From assembly GCA_038030265.1 (NCBI GenBank), contig CM075938.1, positions 22,855,009-22,919,008 of the forward strand: DNA of 64,000 nucleotides, given 5' to 3'. Shown here in pieces: positions 24,201-36,558 of the stretch (position 1 is the stretch's first letter; each line of letters opens with the position of its first letter). The notes beneath the pieces are model-generated. The model was not told where the DNA came from and made no database searches. It saw only the letters and a program-made list of their open reading frames with translations. The translations under genes were made by a program, and so were the position numbers. Source of the DNA: Corythucha ciliata. Lineage: Eukaryota > Arthropoda > Insecta > Hemiptera > Tingidae.

Positions 24201-27200
24201 ATTGGGTTCCCTTAGTGCCGAATCCGCGAAATTGCTTCTATGAAGACCACAAACATGTGAAATTGATATCTTGAACACTATTAAATATGACTTTTTAATG
24301 AGTCAACCCCGCAAATTTGGATTTTGAGGGAATCAATCCTTCAAAATTTATTTTTCAAAGGGCCAAATCTTTGAAATTTGGGCTTAAAAGGGCGAAAACT
24401 GTCAATTCTAGCCATCTAACCAAGAAAATTCCAGTCAAGGCCATAAAGAATAGGAATGTGACTCTGGAAGCCACTGTTTCGTCCTCCTAGTTGGTCTTTT
24501 TGGGTGATCCGCGAAATTTGGCTTTGAATGGCTAACCCCCTCGAAAATTATATTTTAATGTGCTCAATGGGCAATTTGGCTCAGAGGGGAAAGTACATTT
24601 CACAGCCACAGGTGGACCTACACCTATCGGGGCCCGGGCGGATAACTCTACGAGGCCCCTTACTATCTGCTCTGTATTAGTGCTTCTTCTCACTTTTAGC
24701 CACAAATATAAGTTCATTCAGAAGCCGAGAATCGGCGTATTTTCAATTTTGAACATTTATAGAGATTTTTGTCCATTTTATCCGCGAATTAGCGCTTTTA
24801 CTCAATTTTCAGCAGGGAATTTGAACGTAAAATTATCGTTTTAGCGCCGCTTTATCAATTGTCGATTAAAAAATTCAAAGAACTGATTTAGACAAATCAT
24901 CTGCGAACCATGACGAAATATTTGATCATGAAACAGATGAAGGTTTCAGTCAGCTCTTCAATTAACGATTGATATCAAGATTTTTATCAATTTTTGCTAC
25001 AAATTGGCTTTTTGCTCAATTTTTAGCCGCGAATTAGCGATTTTTCTCAATCTGAGGTGAAATTTAGAGTTTTCCTTATTTTTAGTCGCGCTAATTATTG
25101 ATTTTTTCAATATTAGCCGTGAGTAAGACGTTTGTTTTACATGTTAGCGCCATATTGGCCATTTCATTTCAATTTAGTTATGGATTAGCACCTTTTCTTA
25201 GTTTTGGCCTCGAAGTATCCGGTGTCCGGATTGGCGTTTTCTCAATTTCAGCTTCGAATAAGTGATTTTTATTTTTAATAATTATCCGCAAATTAACGTA
25301 ATTCGTGAATTAGCGCTTTTACCCAATTTCATCGACGGATTATGCGATTTTTAGCACCGGGCTTGGCCCAAAAACAGCATATTAGCGGTTTTTTGGTACA
25401 TTTTAGCCGTAAAATTGCCACTAAACACAAAGAGTCAACGATTTTTTCTAAATCATGGTCTGAAAGTTGCATCGAGAAACCAGGAATGAGCGCTTTTTTG
25501 CAGTTTTAGCCACGAATATGATCACTTTTTCCAACTTTTTTGCCGCATACTCGCCCCAACATCGGCACATTAGAGCGCCTTCTCAATTGTATCTGCTTAA
25601 GGACCTAAAGAAACTAGGGAATCAGCGTATTTTCTCTACTTTAGCCACGAATTTGCTTCCAGAAGGCACACATTTTTTCAATTTTAGCCGTCAGAATTGC
25701 CTTTCTTGGGCTCGATCGAATATTTAGCCACACTGTTGATCACCATTAACGTTCTATACTCCAAGCCGGATGGGCTAAAAATCGTCGAAAGGAGCCAAGT
25801 CACTGTCCAATCGTGTACCAAAATACCTTTTCACGTGCCTAAATCTATGAACATGAACCTAAAAATAATCTTTTTTCCATATTCAAGCTTTTCGGGGGCC
25901 TTCGCTGATAGGTACCCCGGGGAGATCCGAACCCCTCGCCCTTACCACGGTACGCTACTGTTAACGGCATAATCTGGCTCTTGCACACTAAGTTTCTGCT
26001 CTGAATAGTGCGAATACGCCATTTTATGGCCGTTGTAGCCGATTTAGCTTATAACACGTCATTTATCTAGTAAAACTGTCTTTAGGACTCGAATTACCCA
26101 AGAAAATTAACCCAGATACAAGAGAATTTAATAAAGAATTTCATTTGGTGAAGGATTTGGAATTTTTGCCTCAAGAATTGTATTTTTGCACATGTAGACA
26201 TAATTGATTCGCAAAATGGTATTTTCTAAAGGGGGGGGGGGGTAAATCTGAACTGCTCAGATTCTTGCTCCCCCAATGCCAGCTGACTTCCGCCGCCACT
26301 GTGTATGGTATAAGTTTACCCACCCGTCCTCTCTGAATTGATCAATTGAAACATATTATATGTTTATGGAGAGGACGCTGCACTACACTTGTGTAGTGTG
26401 TTGAATGGAGATTGCTATTAATTTCCTCAAAATTACAAGTTTCAGGCCTTTTTTTGTGACCATGGAACCCTATTTCCGTATATCTCATCAAACATGGCGC
26501 AGTCGGTGACCCCAAAGCACTTTGGAATTCGAATGTGTTTTAAGGTAATTTATCAGGGATGACATTTGGAAAAGCAAGACTAGCGTCACTGTAGAACTTC
26601 CTGAAGATTAAAATTAGACTTTGAAATCGAATATTGTTGCAGAAATGGAGCCAACATTTATGTGCGAAGTTTAGGCGAGGAGAGACTGGGAAGGGGTCGA
26701 GGAAACCCCCTGACGTACAGTGGGTCTAGAGCGTGAGCTTTTGCCCGCGCTATCAGCTCGAGCTGCTGGGATCGTATTCGAGCCCCGCTGGATGATCCCA
26801 CGCCCAGGCAGAGCATCTCGAAAGTCGTTTCCGCATTGACAGTTGGCGCCGATTGGATCTGACTTACTGCAAGTGCAAGCACGACTTGCCCACGCAAGAG
26901 CCACTAATTCGATTTGTCTTTCACCTCATTAAATCCTACGAAGAAACCACGTTTCTTGTGACTTGAGAAAATAAAAAGATAAGAAATTTCGACACCCCAG
27001 CCCCACGTTGGAGGTTAAGAATGAGTTTTTAATGATTTCCTTATTTGTTATCTTCTTCGATTAAGTTTCTGAAGGGGTTGTCCCTTAACCACCAATGCCT
27101 GCTGTCTCGTTTTCTTAATAAGTCATATCACAACTTTTAAAAAGCACACATTCTTCGTCACATCTCATCGCTCTTTCGTTCAAATATTTTTAAGGGGAAC

Positions 27201-30200
27201 AGAGCTACTTTTTTCTTTCTTTCTTTTTGTCTTCTCCTTCAAGAAAAATAAAAAAAGCGCTAAGTAGAAAAATGAGCTGTCAGAACAGCGTTCTTCGCAC
27301 ACACACACACCAACTTACTCGTCTGCTGACTGAAGTGGCACGACCTTCTTCTCCCCTCACACCCTTCCAACGCTCATCTCATGTTCACGACCATTTTCAC
27401 CACACGAGCCCTGTCCTTTCACAGAACCTTGACAGCGAGTTTCCACACCAGCCCCACTTTCTTCATGCACCTCGCTACTATATAGTTTAAAAATGATTTC
27501 TCGGGTGAATAAAGGATGATTTTGTTCTTGTTTCAACGATGGGTGGTATTGGGGAGGTAAGAAGAAGGCTTGAAAAACTCAGGAGGAATCCTATCGTCTT
27601 GGGTATCTACTGCTAAAGTTAATTCGTCATGCATTTTCCTCCCTTTTATCCCATCGCTTTCCCCTCCCCACTACGGAGCAGCCCTTTACCATTACCACTA
27701 CAAATTCACCTTATAGGTGCTCACCAATCCCCTGGATATATCAATCTGGTTGGGTATAGTCTTGACGCAGAAGGGTGGAAGAAGGATTTAATCCTCTTCG
27801 TAAAGAGAGATAATGCAGAGCTATAGGAAAAGGTTTAGGAGGGTTCAGTTAATCATTCCGTATGTGTCATTTACCTTGGTGGGGAGAGGGTTATTGGTCC
27901 AGGTGGGTAGGAGGGGAGGAGTTCTCCAGGGATTGCGTTCAAAGGGCGAAATTTCAAAACTGAATAATAACTTTTTGACACCTTTTGATCAATACGAGTT
28001 CATGGGTTTTTTTCTTCACACCACTCCACTCCTCACTATCAACTTTAAAACGTGACAGATGAGCTGTCGCGAAGGGAGGGGGAGATGAGAAAGAGTAAAA
28101 AGCAGTAAAAAAAGGACGAGGGTTGCTAGAAAAGAGCTTGCTCCACGGCAGGCTCTGGGTGAAAATTGATGCTCCCCCAAGGGGTTCATGGGTTGAAGGA
28201 CGGGGAGGGTAATGAACTTTCCCTTATATTGTCAACACTTTATGATATTTTTCCGCCAAACAATCATACTTGGTGTGTGTTGAACTAAGCATAGAAAGTA
28301 TCCATTTCACTAATTTTGAGAAAAAAAATCAAACAAAACCAAATCGTGGAAGTTAGAAGGTAAAATTCACGCCTGAAGTGAGTTTCACCATAATTCCACA
28401 GATTTACGGCCTCTTGAAAACACTGGCGGTTCAGGTGTAACGTGCTAGTTGTGACATTACGGAGGGGGGGGGCGCTCTCAAGCGTATTACTCTTGTAGAG
28501 CCATAACGGGTGTAACTCACCGAGAACGGTCTACCACCTATGAAAACTGAATTGGTCGGACGGTGCAGGAGGAAAACGAGGTTTTTTACGCTTTCCATTG
28601 TATGAATCTTGGAAGAACTCAAGGGAAAAAGTGAGTTAAGGCTCAAATTTTGATTCAACTCTTTTTGTCTCGTATTTTACTTCAACATTAATGCCCGTGA
28701 ACAAAAGAAAAAAAAAAGTTTTTCGTTTTGCTTCTAATGTTCTCATGGAGAGTCCTATAGGCGTAGAATCCGTATACGGCTTAAAATCGTTGTTATACGT
28801 TAATGAGGAAGTTTCACATTTTCCAAAAATACTTTTTTTCGATGAGGCATAATATCAATCCTTCCACGAAAATAAATAAATAAAAATTTTAAACCCTTCA
28901 GAAATATTTTTTATTTCTTAACAAAAGTTGGCATACTTGAAATCCCGCCAAAACGAACATTTTCCGCAACGTAATATCCCTGGTATTCTCTGTCCTTTTC
29001 ATGCCTCCAAATAGCTCACCTGTTTATCCTCCAGTATTTTATTATTGGAGAGCTCTAGTAGAAAATAAGGCAAAGATACACAACAAACCGCTCTCCGACA
29101 GCTACGTTACAGGCGATTTTTTTTTCGGAAGGCGCATATGACACAAACATGCTAGTTGGCGTGTTTGAAATGACCTAAAACTTCAAAAGTCACGTATTCA
29201 TTAACTGTTAGGTTATTTTACGATCGGATCACTATTTATGCTCTATTTTAGCATAAATAAACCTTAAAAAATAAATTTATGTATAAATTGTGACCCATGA
29301 AACAGATTTCGAGCAGTTTTTTTTCATTTATCATTAAGTATTTTATTTTTTCTACGTACTAAGTAAAGCGAACTTGATGATGTGGCTGACACGCTTTAAG
29401 GAGACATGGCACGGATAGCGCTGCGCGAGAGGGATTGTCTGCCCCCCCCCCCGCCACATATACGGCTCTCCACACGATCCTTTAAATTCCGGTAAATCTG
29501 ATTGCCGAATGAAGTGATGATGGACGCGCTCTGATTCTACGAACCGGAGCAACATTTTTGTGATTACTCCGAAACTCAAAATGGCCTCATTTTACTCTAT
29601 TCGAGTGATAAGGAGACTCGTATTAGGTTCAAACCAACGATATATAAACCTGGGCTGCTCACAGCGGACTGGAGGGACGTGGAGGGTGCAGGTCGTCCCC
29701 TCATAAACTAAGGCACTATACTCGGATCAGCGAAAGGATGTGCATGAGTGGTGGGAGGCCATAAGCCCGATTTTTCCCTCTCTTAACGTGGTTCTCCACT
29801 TTTATCAAACAACTGCAACCAATAACAGAGAGTTTTACCGATAAAATAGGAGAGGCTCCTCTCAGGTGATGGCGTGGTAGCGGTAAGTCATGTGGGTTTA
29901 GGGAAAAGAGAGAGGGTAATTTCATGCACATTCTTTCACCGATCCGACTATAGACTATCCGAGTATGCGCATCCGCCATCTTGAGATTATTGTGATTTGA
30001 GGTTGTGGGGCTGACTATATCAGTGTACCTATTCAACTCTTTTTTAAATTGTTTTTTACAATTTTCATTCCTAAGTGAGTTTTCATCTTTTGAGCGCCGA
30101 ATTGGTTCAATCAGTGTCAGTTTTTTCGGCACACTTAGCCGGAAATTGCTGTTCATTCCAGTCGGTGAGATCACCACGGAAGTAAGTGTCTCTTATCCTT

Positions 30201-33200
30201 TTTACTTGTCAGAAAAAGATCTATTCTTTTTGTCTTACAAGGATTGTCATTATTTTGTTTTATTCGCGTTGCCTTCCATTCTTCTGGTGAATCATTTTTT
30301 CGAATGAATTTATCATGACCCGAGCATGTGAGTGATGCCTCATGAGTTGATAATCTTTTTTCCTGCTGCATAATGTTTGTTGCCGAATGAAATCCTAATT
30401 CCGATCCGGTTAACAGAATGAGATGGTGCACTGCAGTGAACTGCAGGAACAGTTCAAAGAAGGGGCTCAGGAAGTTTAGATTTCCTCGAAACGGCAGCCG
30501 CCAATAAGTTTGGCTTCGAAACTGCCGTCGTGCAAATTGGAAGCCAACTTTCAATTCCGTTCTGTGTGAGGTAAATGCATCTGACGTTCAATTAATGCAG
30601 CTTTGAACTTGGCAGATGTTTGCTGAAAGACAACTTTATAGGCCTCATCGGCTCAACGCCGTGCCTGTTGCTTCAACATCTCGTGCTATCGTTTCTTTTC
30701 GTTGAGTTCTTATTGGAATTTTTGGATCGGACGATCATTTTCATCCTGCAGAAGGGTACATCTTTGTAAAATGGAAATATTAAACCTGTATTTTCGATAT
30801 GGATACTGAAGTACATCTTGAATCTGTCGTTCCACGATAAGTTTTTGAGTCCATTATTTTCGACATAACTCGGCGATCACGCTCACGGTTCACACAAAGT
30901 AATGAGAGTAAGACGTTAGGTGTAGGGCTAAATTTAAAACGAATATCATCTAAGTAAGACAAGTATCTCTCGAGCAAGTTCAATCGTACGTAGTACATAC
31001 CTTAAAATAAAGAAATCGGAAGTTTTCCTCTTATTGAATTCTCATCAGAATATAAGATCCTTGACTCTGACACGATTTAGTATAAATATTGCAGACAAAT
31101 AGAACGATTTACGCGGGAAAATATGCTAAAAATCCCTAAAACTCTTCAAAATATACAGTATCAGATATGAGTTGATAAATCGGGATCAACTCAAGATGGC
31201 GGCTGCGTATACCTGATGTATTATAAGTTCTCTATCATAAACAATCGTCCTGTCCCTCTCCTTTTGTAGTGTTATGGCAACACGGTTCTTACTTTGAAAC
31301 TCCACCCTTCTCATCCATTTGGGAACTTAACTGATTGCTATTCTTTATCAGCAGTGATGAGCAATCCAGTTCTTTTATACATCGTTGGTTCAAACCTCTC
31401 TTATCGATCTGTGTTTATGAGTCTATTCCTGGATAGAAAAATTAAAGTAGAAGCCACTGCAGTTAACAATATTTAAGAGACGGAATGAGCGGATGAGTCA
31501 ATTCACGGGAAAAATTCATGGCATTTTCCATTTGTATAAAATTCAGCTCTGGAACAGAGCATTTCCACCCGTCTTCTCCGTTACCATGTGATATAATTCA
31601 GAGAAGGCGGGTGGAAATGCTCGGCTCCAAAGCTGAATTTTACGAAAATAGAAAACGCCATTAGTTTAACGGGATCAAATGCGAGAAATTAGCTGACTGG
31701 CCCAAATTTGAAAAATTGCGAAACTTTGCTTATAGCGGAGCGAAAATACGTTAAATTTGGTTTTTATAAAGCAAAGATCCGTGAACTTTGAGTTTGCAAG
31801 AACCAAAATGACGGTATTTGGTTCTTGATTGAGGCAAATCAGCGCCTGATTCACATAGAACGAGCGTTATTATGGTCGCTTCTCAGCGCCAAAGGGCGCT
31901 AAAGTAGGCGCTAAATAGTGTCATCTTTCGATAGCAGCAGCTATCTATTCAGCTACTACCTATTCTCTTAAATTCGTAATTCACGCAGTTTTATTTCATT
32001 TTTTATCGCGAAGTGTTTTCGTTTAGGATAAATCTGCATTCATTAAGTAAATAGGGCAAACTTCATTTCCTGTTAATTAGTATTAATTAGTCTGTCAGCG
32101 AGCGAATAGGCAAAGTCAGACGTGGAACGTGAGGGTTTTTCGTAGAGAGAATAACCGATCACATGGATTGCCATGTCACGTGTCCCGGTGGAGTTGGGGA
32201 GAATCGGTAAGCTCAAATAGATCCTATTGGCACAAAACACCGCTTTCATCACACTCAAAGTTTGTTTCTTCCTATTGAACTCTCTCAGTAAAAGAGAAAC
32301 AGAGCACGCGCTCCATTACCATTACCTCACAGTGACATTCGAGAAATTTTCTGTACTGATCCAGAGAATATTTTCCGTCCTAGTACGGAAAGTAAATGAA
32401 TTCGGGTTATAACCTCGTTTAAGGTCTTCTTGAACTAACACGCGAGAAGTCAGTGGTCAGTTTGTCAAAGTCCTTCACAATAAATACCAGGAATTCCAAT
32501 CGAGGGTAGAAGGTGGACAGTATTTTATAGAAAACTTTAATCAATTTATTTTCTTACCAAGGGGAATGAAACACTGCTGGATATACACAAAAATACTTGA
32601 CACAAACACCGGCTCTCTCACCTCTCTTGTTCCCATTCCACACAAGAAACCAAACCTTCCTGGTTTTTATAACCTCGTTCGGAAGTTCCCTTCAGTGTCA
32701 CTGGTCAACACCCTATTTTGCAGCTTCACGTTAAATTTAATCAATGTTTTAAATAATTTTATCATTTCCTTGCTGTCGCGTGAAAAAAGTCGTATGTTCA
32801 TCACTCGTAGGAAAGGGATTTACCTACTCGTTTTTTTTAGCGGGCTCGGCCTCCGCGTCGCCCGCCAAATGAAAAAACCTCGCAGGTAATGACCACTTTC
32901 CTGGACTTGTAATGTAATATACTATTACCGGCGCAAATTTTACGGCGTTTTAGATCCTAGGCTCTAAAGTATTTTTTTCGGACTGTGCTTCATATACCTG
33001 CGTTGAAGCGCTCTTCATTTTACGACTTAAAAAGCTTGAAACAACTGAGTAAGAATATCAGCTGTTCAGTTAGTGAACCTTTAGTTACACACAGGTACTG
33101 ACAACATGCGCCATATGTGATCCATATGTGATTGGCTGGTGAGCGTTAACCTATACGACCGCAGCAGTGATTGAGAGATATCAAATCCATTTGATCCGCC

Positions 33201-36200
33201 AATGGACCAAACATGACGGCATATGAGAGATTCCAAATCTATTTGATCCACATATGCAGGGGAGACCAAATATGGCGACTGTCAGTACTCGTAGGAACTT
33301 TTAGAGCCTCAGTTCAGTGACATTATCTAAACATGGAATAACTTTTTTGAATTGCCATCAAATTTCAAATCTTATCCTGCTTTCATTATCAATGCCCTAA
33401 GAAGCCCTAAGCCCTAGAATAAAAAGTAGTACGTACACCACGAAGCTAAAGTGTATTTTCAAGCTTCGAGGAGTGGCCAAACGAGGCGAGTCCGGCCATC
33501 TCTCTTCTCGTCTCGAAAAGACGCACTTTAGCTCCTGCGTATACATGCTATGCTATACATATAGATTTCTTAGTTCAAAACATTCAAATATATTTGCGTA
33601 GCAAAGTGTGGGATCGCAGATAGGGGCGTAACTAGAAATCTTCCCGGAGGCTGCTGTGTGCTTGTGGGGGAGGGGAGATGTACTAAATGTCCTTCGTTTT
33701 GCTTAAATTTGGGCTTAAACCCTCTCCAGGGAGGGGGGCCGATAGGTGGATCGCCCCCGTTTGTCAGATGGCAGGGGTAAAGTGTAGAAGAAGAATCAAT
33801 AAAATACCTAACAAAAATTCCGCAGAAAAGTGAAAGATGTGGGGGGGAGGGTCAAATGTTCTGCCCCCCCCCACCCGGTTCCGCCGGCACTGCGCTACGC
33901 AGCGACTTTGGGATACTTAGCGTCTCTCATTTCAGCGAATAAGACCCCAGGGGTACCTAGGGTGACAAGACGTCCTATATACTTTCCCCGGACATGTCCT
34001 ACATTTTAGTGTTCAGGTATACGTCCAGGTTCATTTTTCAGGTGTCCGGGGAAAGGTCGAAAATTTCCTCTTTTTTGCCCTATACTTTTAGGAACCTAAT
34101 AACTTGTGACGCCTGGTGGTTCTAACCCATTGCTTTGCGGGGTTTTTCTTTTTCAAAACTAAATTTTGCGGATTACTCTCCTTCAAATCCCAATTTCGAG
34201 GGAGGAGGGATGTTTTAATTTTTCTAAAAAACGATTTGCGCATGCCCGAGTTTCGCATTGGTTATATTATATGAAATAAGGTTATAAACCTCTAAGACTG
34301 TTTATTCATCACTATCGTTTCCAAGAGCTTACTTTATTTGATTTTTAAGTGATTTATTGCTGAAAAATGTTAATAGTACAATTGAACACCTAGGCATGAA
34401 AGGCGTACTTTTCCGGGCCGAGAAAAAAAGTGTCCGAGACGCAGTCAAGGCTGACCATCTTTCTAAGACGTACGCATTATTTTTGTCCTACGAAAGAAGG
34501 GGAAAAAATTGATAAATTAGTATTGAGTGTAAAACTGGAAGGTGGAATAAAAAGAAAACGTTTGACCATCTGTACTTGAAAAAATACAAAATAAAAGTGC
34601 ATCTAGACAAACGACAACGCCTCAGTGAGTGGAAAAGTAACAATTCGAAATGTTTTCGGACGAAAAAACGAACAAATCTTCTGGATTTCGATTACCCTCA
34701 CCCGATACCCCGGCGCCCATAACTCCTCACCGTTTTACGCGCATGGTATTTGGAATCTTACATTTTTTATGGTCTTCTATGAAACCTTATAGGCTTGAGA
34801 CAAGGCTTATTAAGCCTGTGAATTTCAATTCTGACTTTCCTCGAATTTTGAATTTTTATGAAAATACGAGTTATTTTACACTTTAAGTAATTTAAAATTC
34901 GAGCACAGTCAAATTGAAAAGCAGTTGGCCCGACCCGTTAGCTCGAGTCCATTTGGCTCCGGTCCAAATAATTGGGGGAGGGTCATACACGACCGAGCCA
35001 AGATCATACTTCCATTTTATGATCACACTCCGATACGCTGACAGCTGAGCGTCTGAAGTACGAATGATGGGGTCCTGGCATGAAGAATACCCACTCCAGG
35101 AAGAGCCAAAACTTGAAGGCGGTCCAAACAGCCCGGCGTTTACCACACATGGGGACACCAACACATGAGGAGGCCAAGGGAAGGCTCCGTGGCTGGGCTC
35201 TATGGATTTCCCCCACACGCGGCCGAATATGAATTAGCGCGAGGCATTTGGCTTGTTTGCTCCGCCGCGATTGGGGGCCTTTTAGGTTCCACATGGGACC
35301 ATAAAAAGTGAACTATTCCAAATGCTTTGGGCGTAAAACGGTGAGGGGATAATTGCCCCCTCAAGCGGGAGTTTCTCACGTGTTTCTTCGATCCCCCTCC
35401 AATCTTACCTCGCTCACACAGTGTTCCGTGTAGACGTAAATTATCGCCGTATTTCTATGTTTCAGGGCCGTACTCAGCATTCACGGGCCCCGTGGAACAT
35501 TATTGGCCAGGCCCCTAGCAAGTTGATCCCTCCCCCCACAAGTTCCGGCAAAAAAACATCAACTTAATAAAGGAAAACAGCGCAATGGTCGTTGGCCAAC
35601 ATTATGAGCTATCCCCTCGATATGTTTTTCAGTGATCCAACCCCGTCAAATCGGTATTAAGAAGGCTGACGTGGCGAAATTGTGAATTTTCATATAAATA
35701 GACGAGCAGAATTAGTTTTTTGGGGGCCAGCCCCGCGACATTGATTTTCAATGAGCAAACACAACGATAATTAATTTTTGAAAAAACGAGAGCCACCAAA
35801 ATGGCTTTTTCGAGCAAGCAAAAACAGCCTATTTTTAAAAATTTATTTAATAGCAACACCCCCAAATTTCATTTATAGGAAGTCAGACCCGACAAATTGT
35901 CTTTTGTCGAGTGGGTCACTCCCGCAAGGGGGGGGGGGGCGAATCTCATGATATTGGTTTTTAATAGAACACAATGCCTGAAAACTGCCAGGAAATGTGA
36001 GAAATTACTGACATATTTCCAACATTGCCTAGCAGGTTTTGGCACTGTGGACAATGCCTGATTTCCCACTATGCCTGTAACATCTTCTTGTTCCAAGAAG
36101 AGCTTGGTCGAATATGGTTGTGTGGGACGGAGGTGCCCCATAACCCACGCACAAAAATTGAGGGTACTTCGGGTCTAATATCCAAAGTGAGAATGATATT

Positions 36201-36527
36201 GGATGCTGAATCCCCGGCTCTCGGGCCCTCGAGGGTAAAATACCCGGATGAACCCCTCTGACTACGGCCCTCATTTAAATCTCCAGGAAACGCGCATACG
36301 ATCTTATTTTCCTAAATAAGTCGTCAAAAGAGCGTGAATTTTCGAGGTAAAAGTTTAAGTCGTACGCGCGTGCAGAGTTTCCTAGAGATAAATCTCCGTC
36401 TAAAAATGAGCCATTGAAATCCAGGATTGGTGCAGAAATACAGCGATAATTCACGCAATGCCGAGTTGGTGAGGTATGATTGGAGGGGGTCGAGGACACA
36501 CAAGGGAAACTCCCCCTTAATGATATG

Positions 36528-36558
<31 letters not shown>

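Noticed and set aside
25915..25960. Possible tRNA gene (GATCCGAACCCCTCGCCC)
   Set aside because: Only a B-box-like word is present. There is no cloverleaf, and the flank is paralogous to a transposon segment at 48970-49140.
29716..30177. 153-codon minus-strand frame with an AAGATGGCGG start context
   Set aside because: The AAGATGGCGG motif recurs inverted at 31191, suggesting a repeat. The protein resembles nothing known, and splice support is absent.
30005..30184. Apparent plus-strand first exon ending in CACGGAA/GTAAGT
   Set aside because: A single donor-like site without a promoter, partner exon or conserved protein is not enough to call a gene.
33958..34500. Second hAT element beginning AGGGTGACAAGACGTCC
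   Set aside because: The left end looks typical, but no inverted right end or 8-bp duplication was found within 600 bp.
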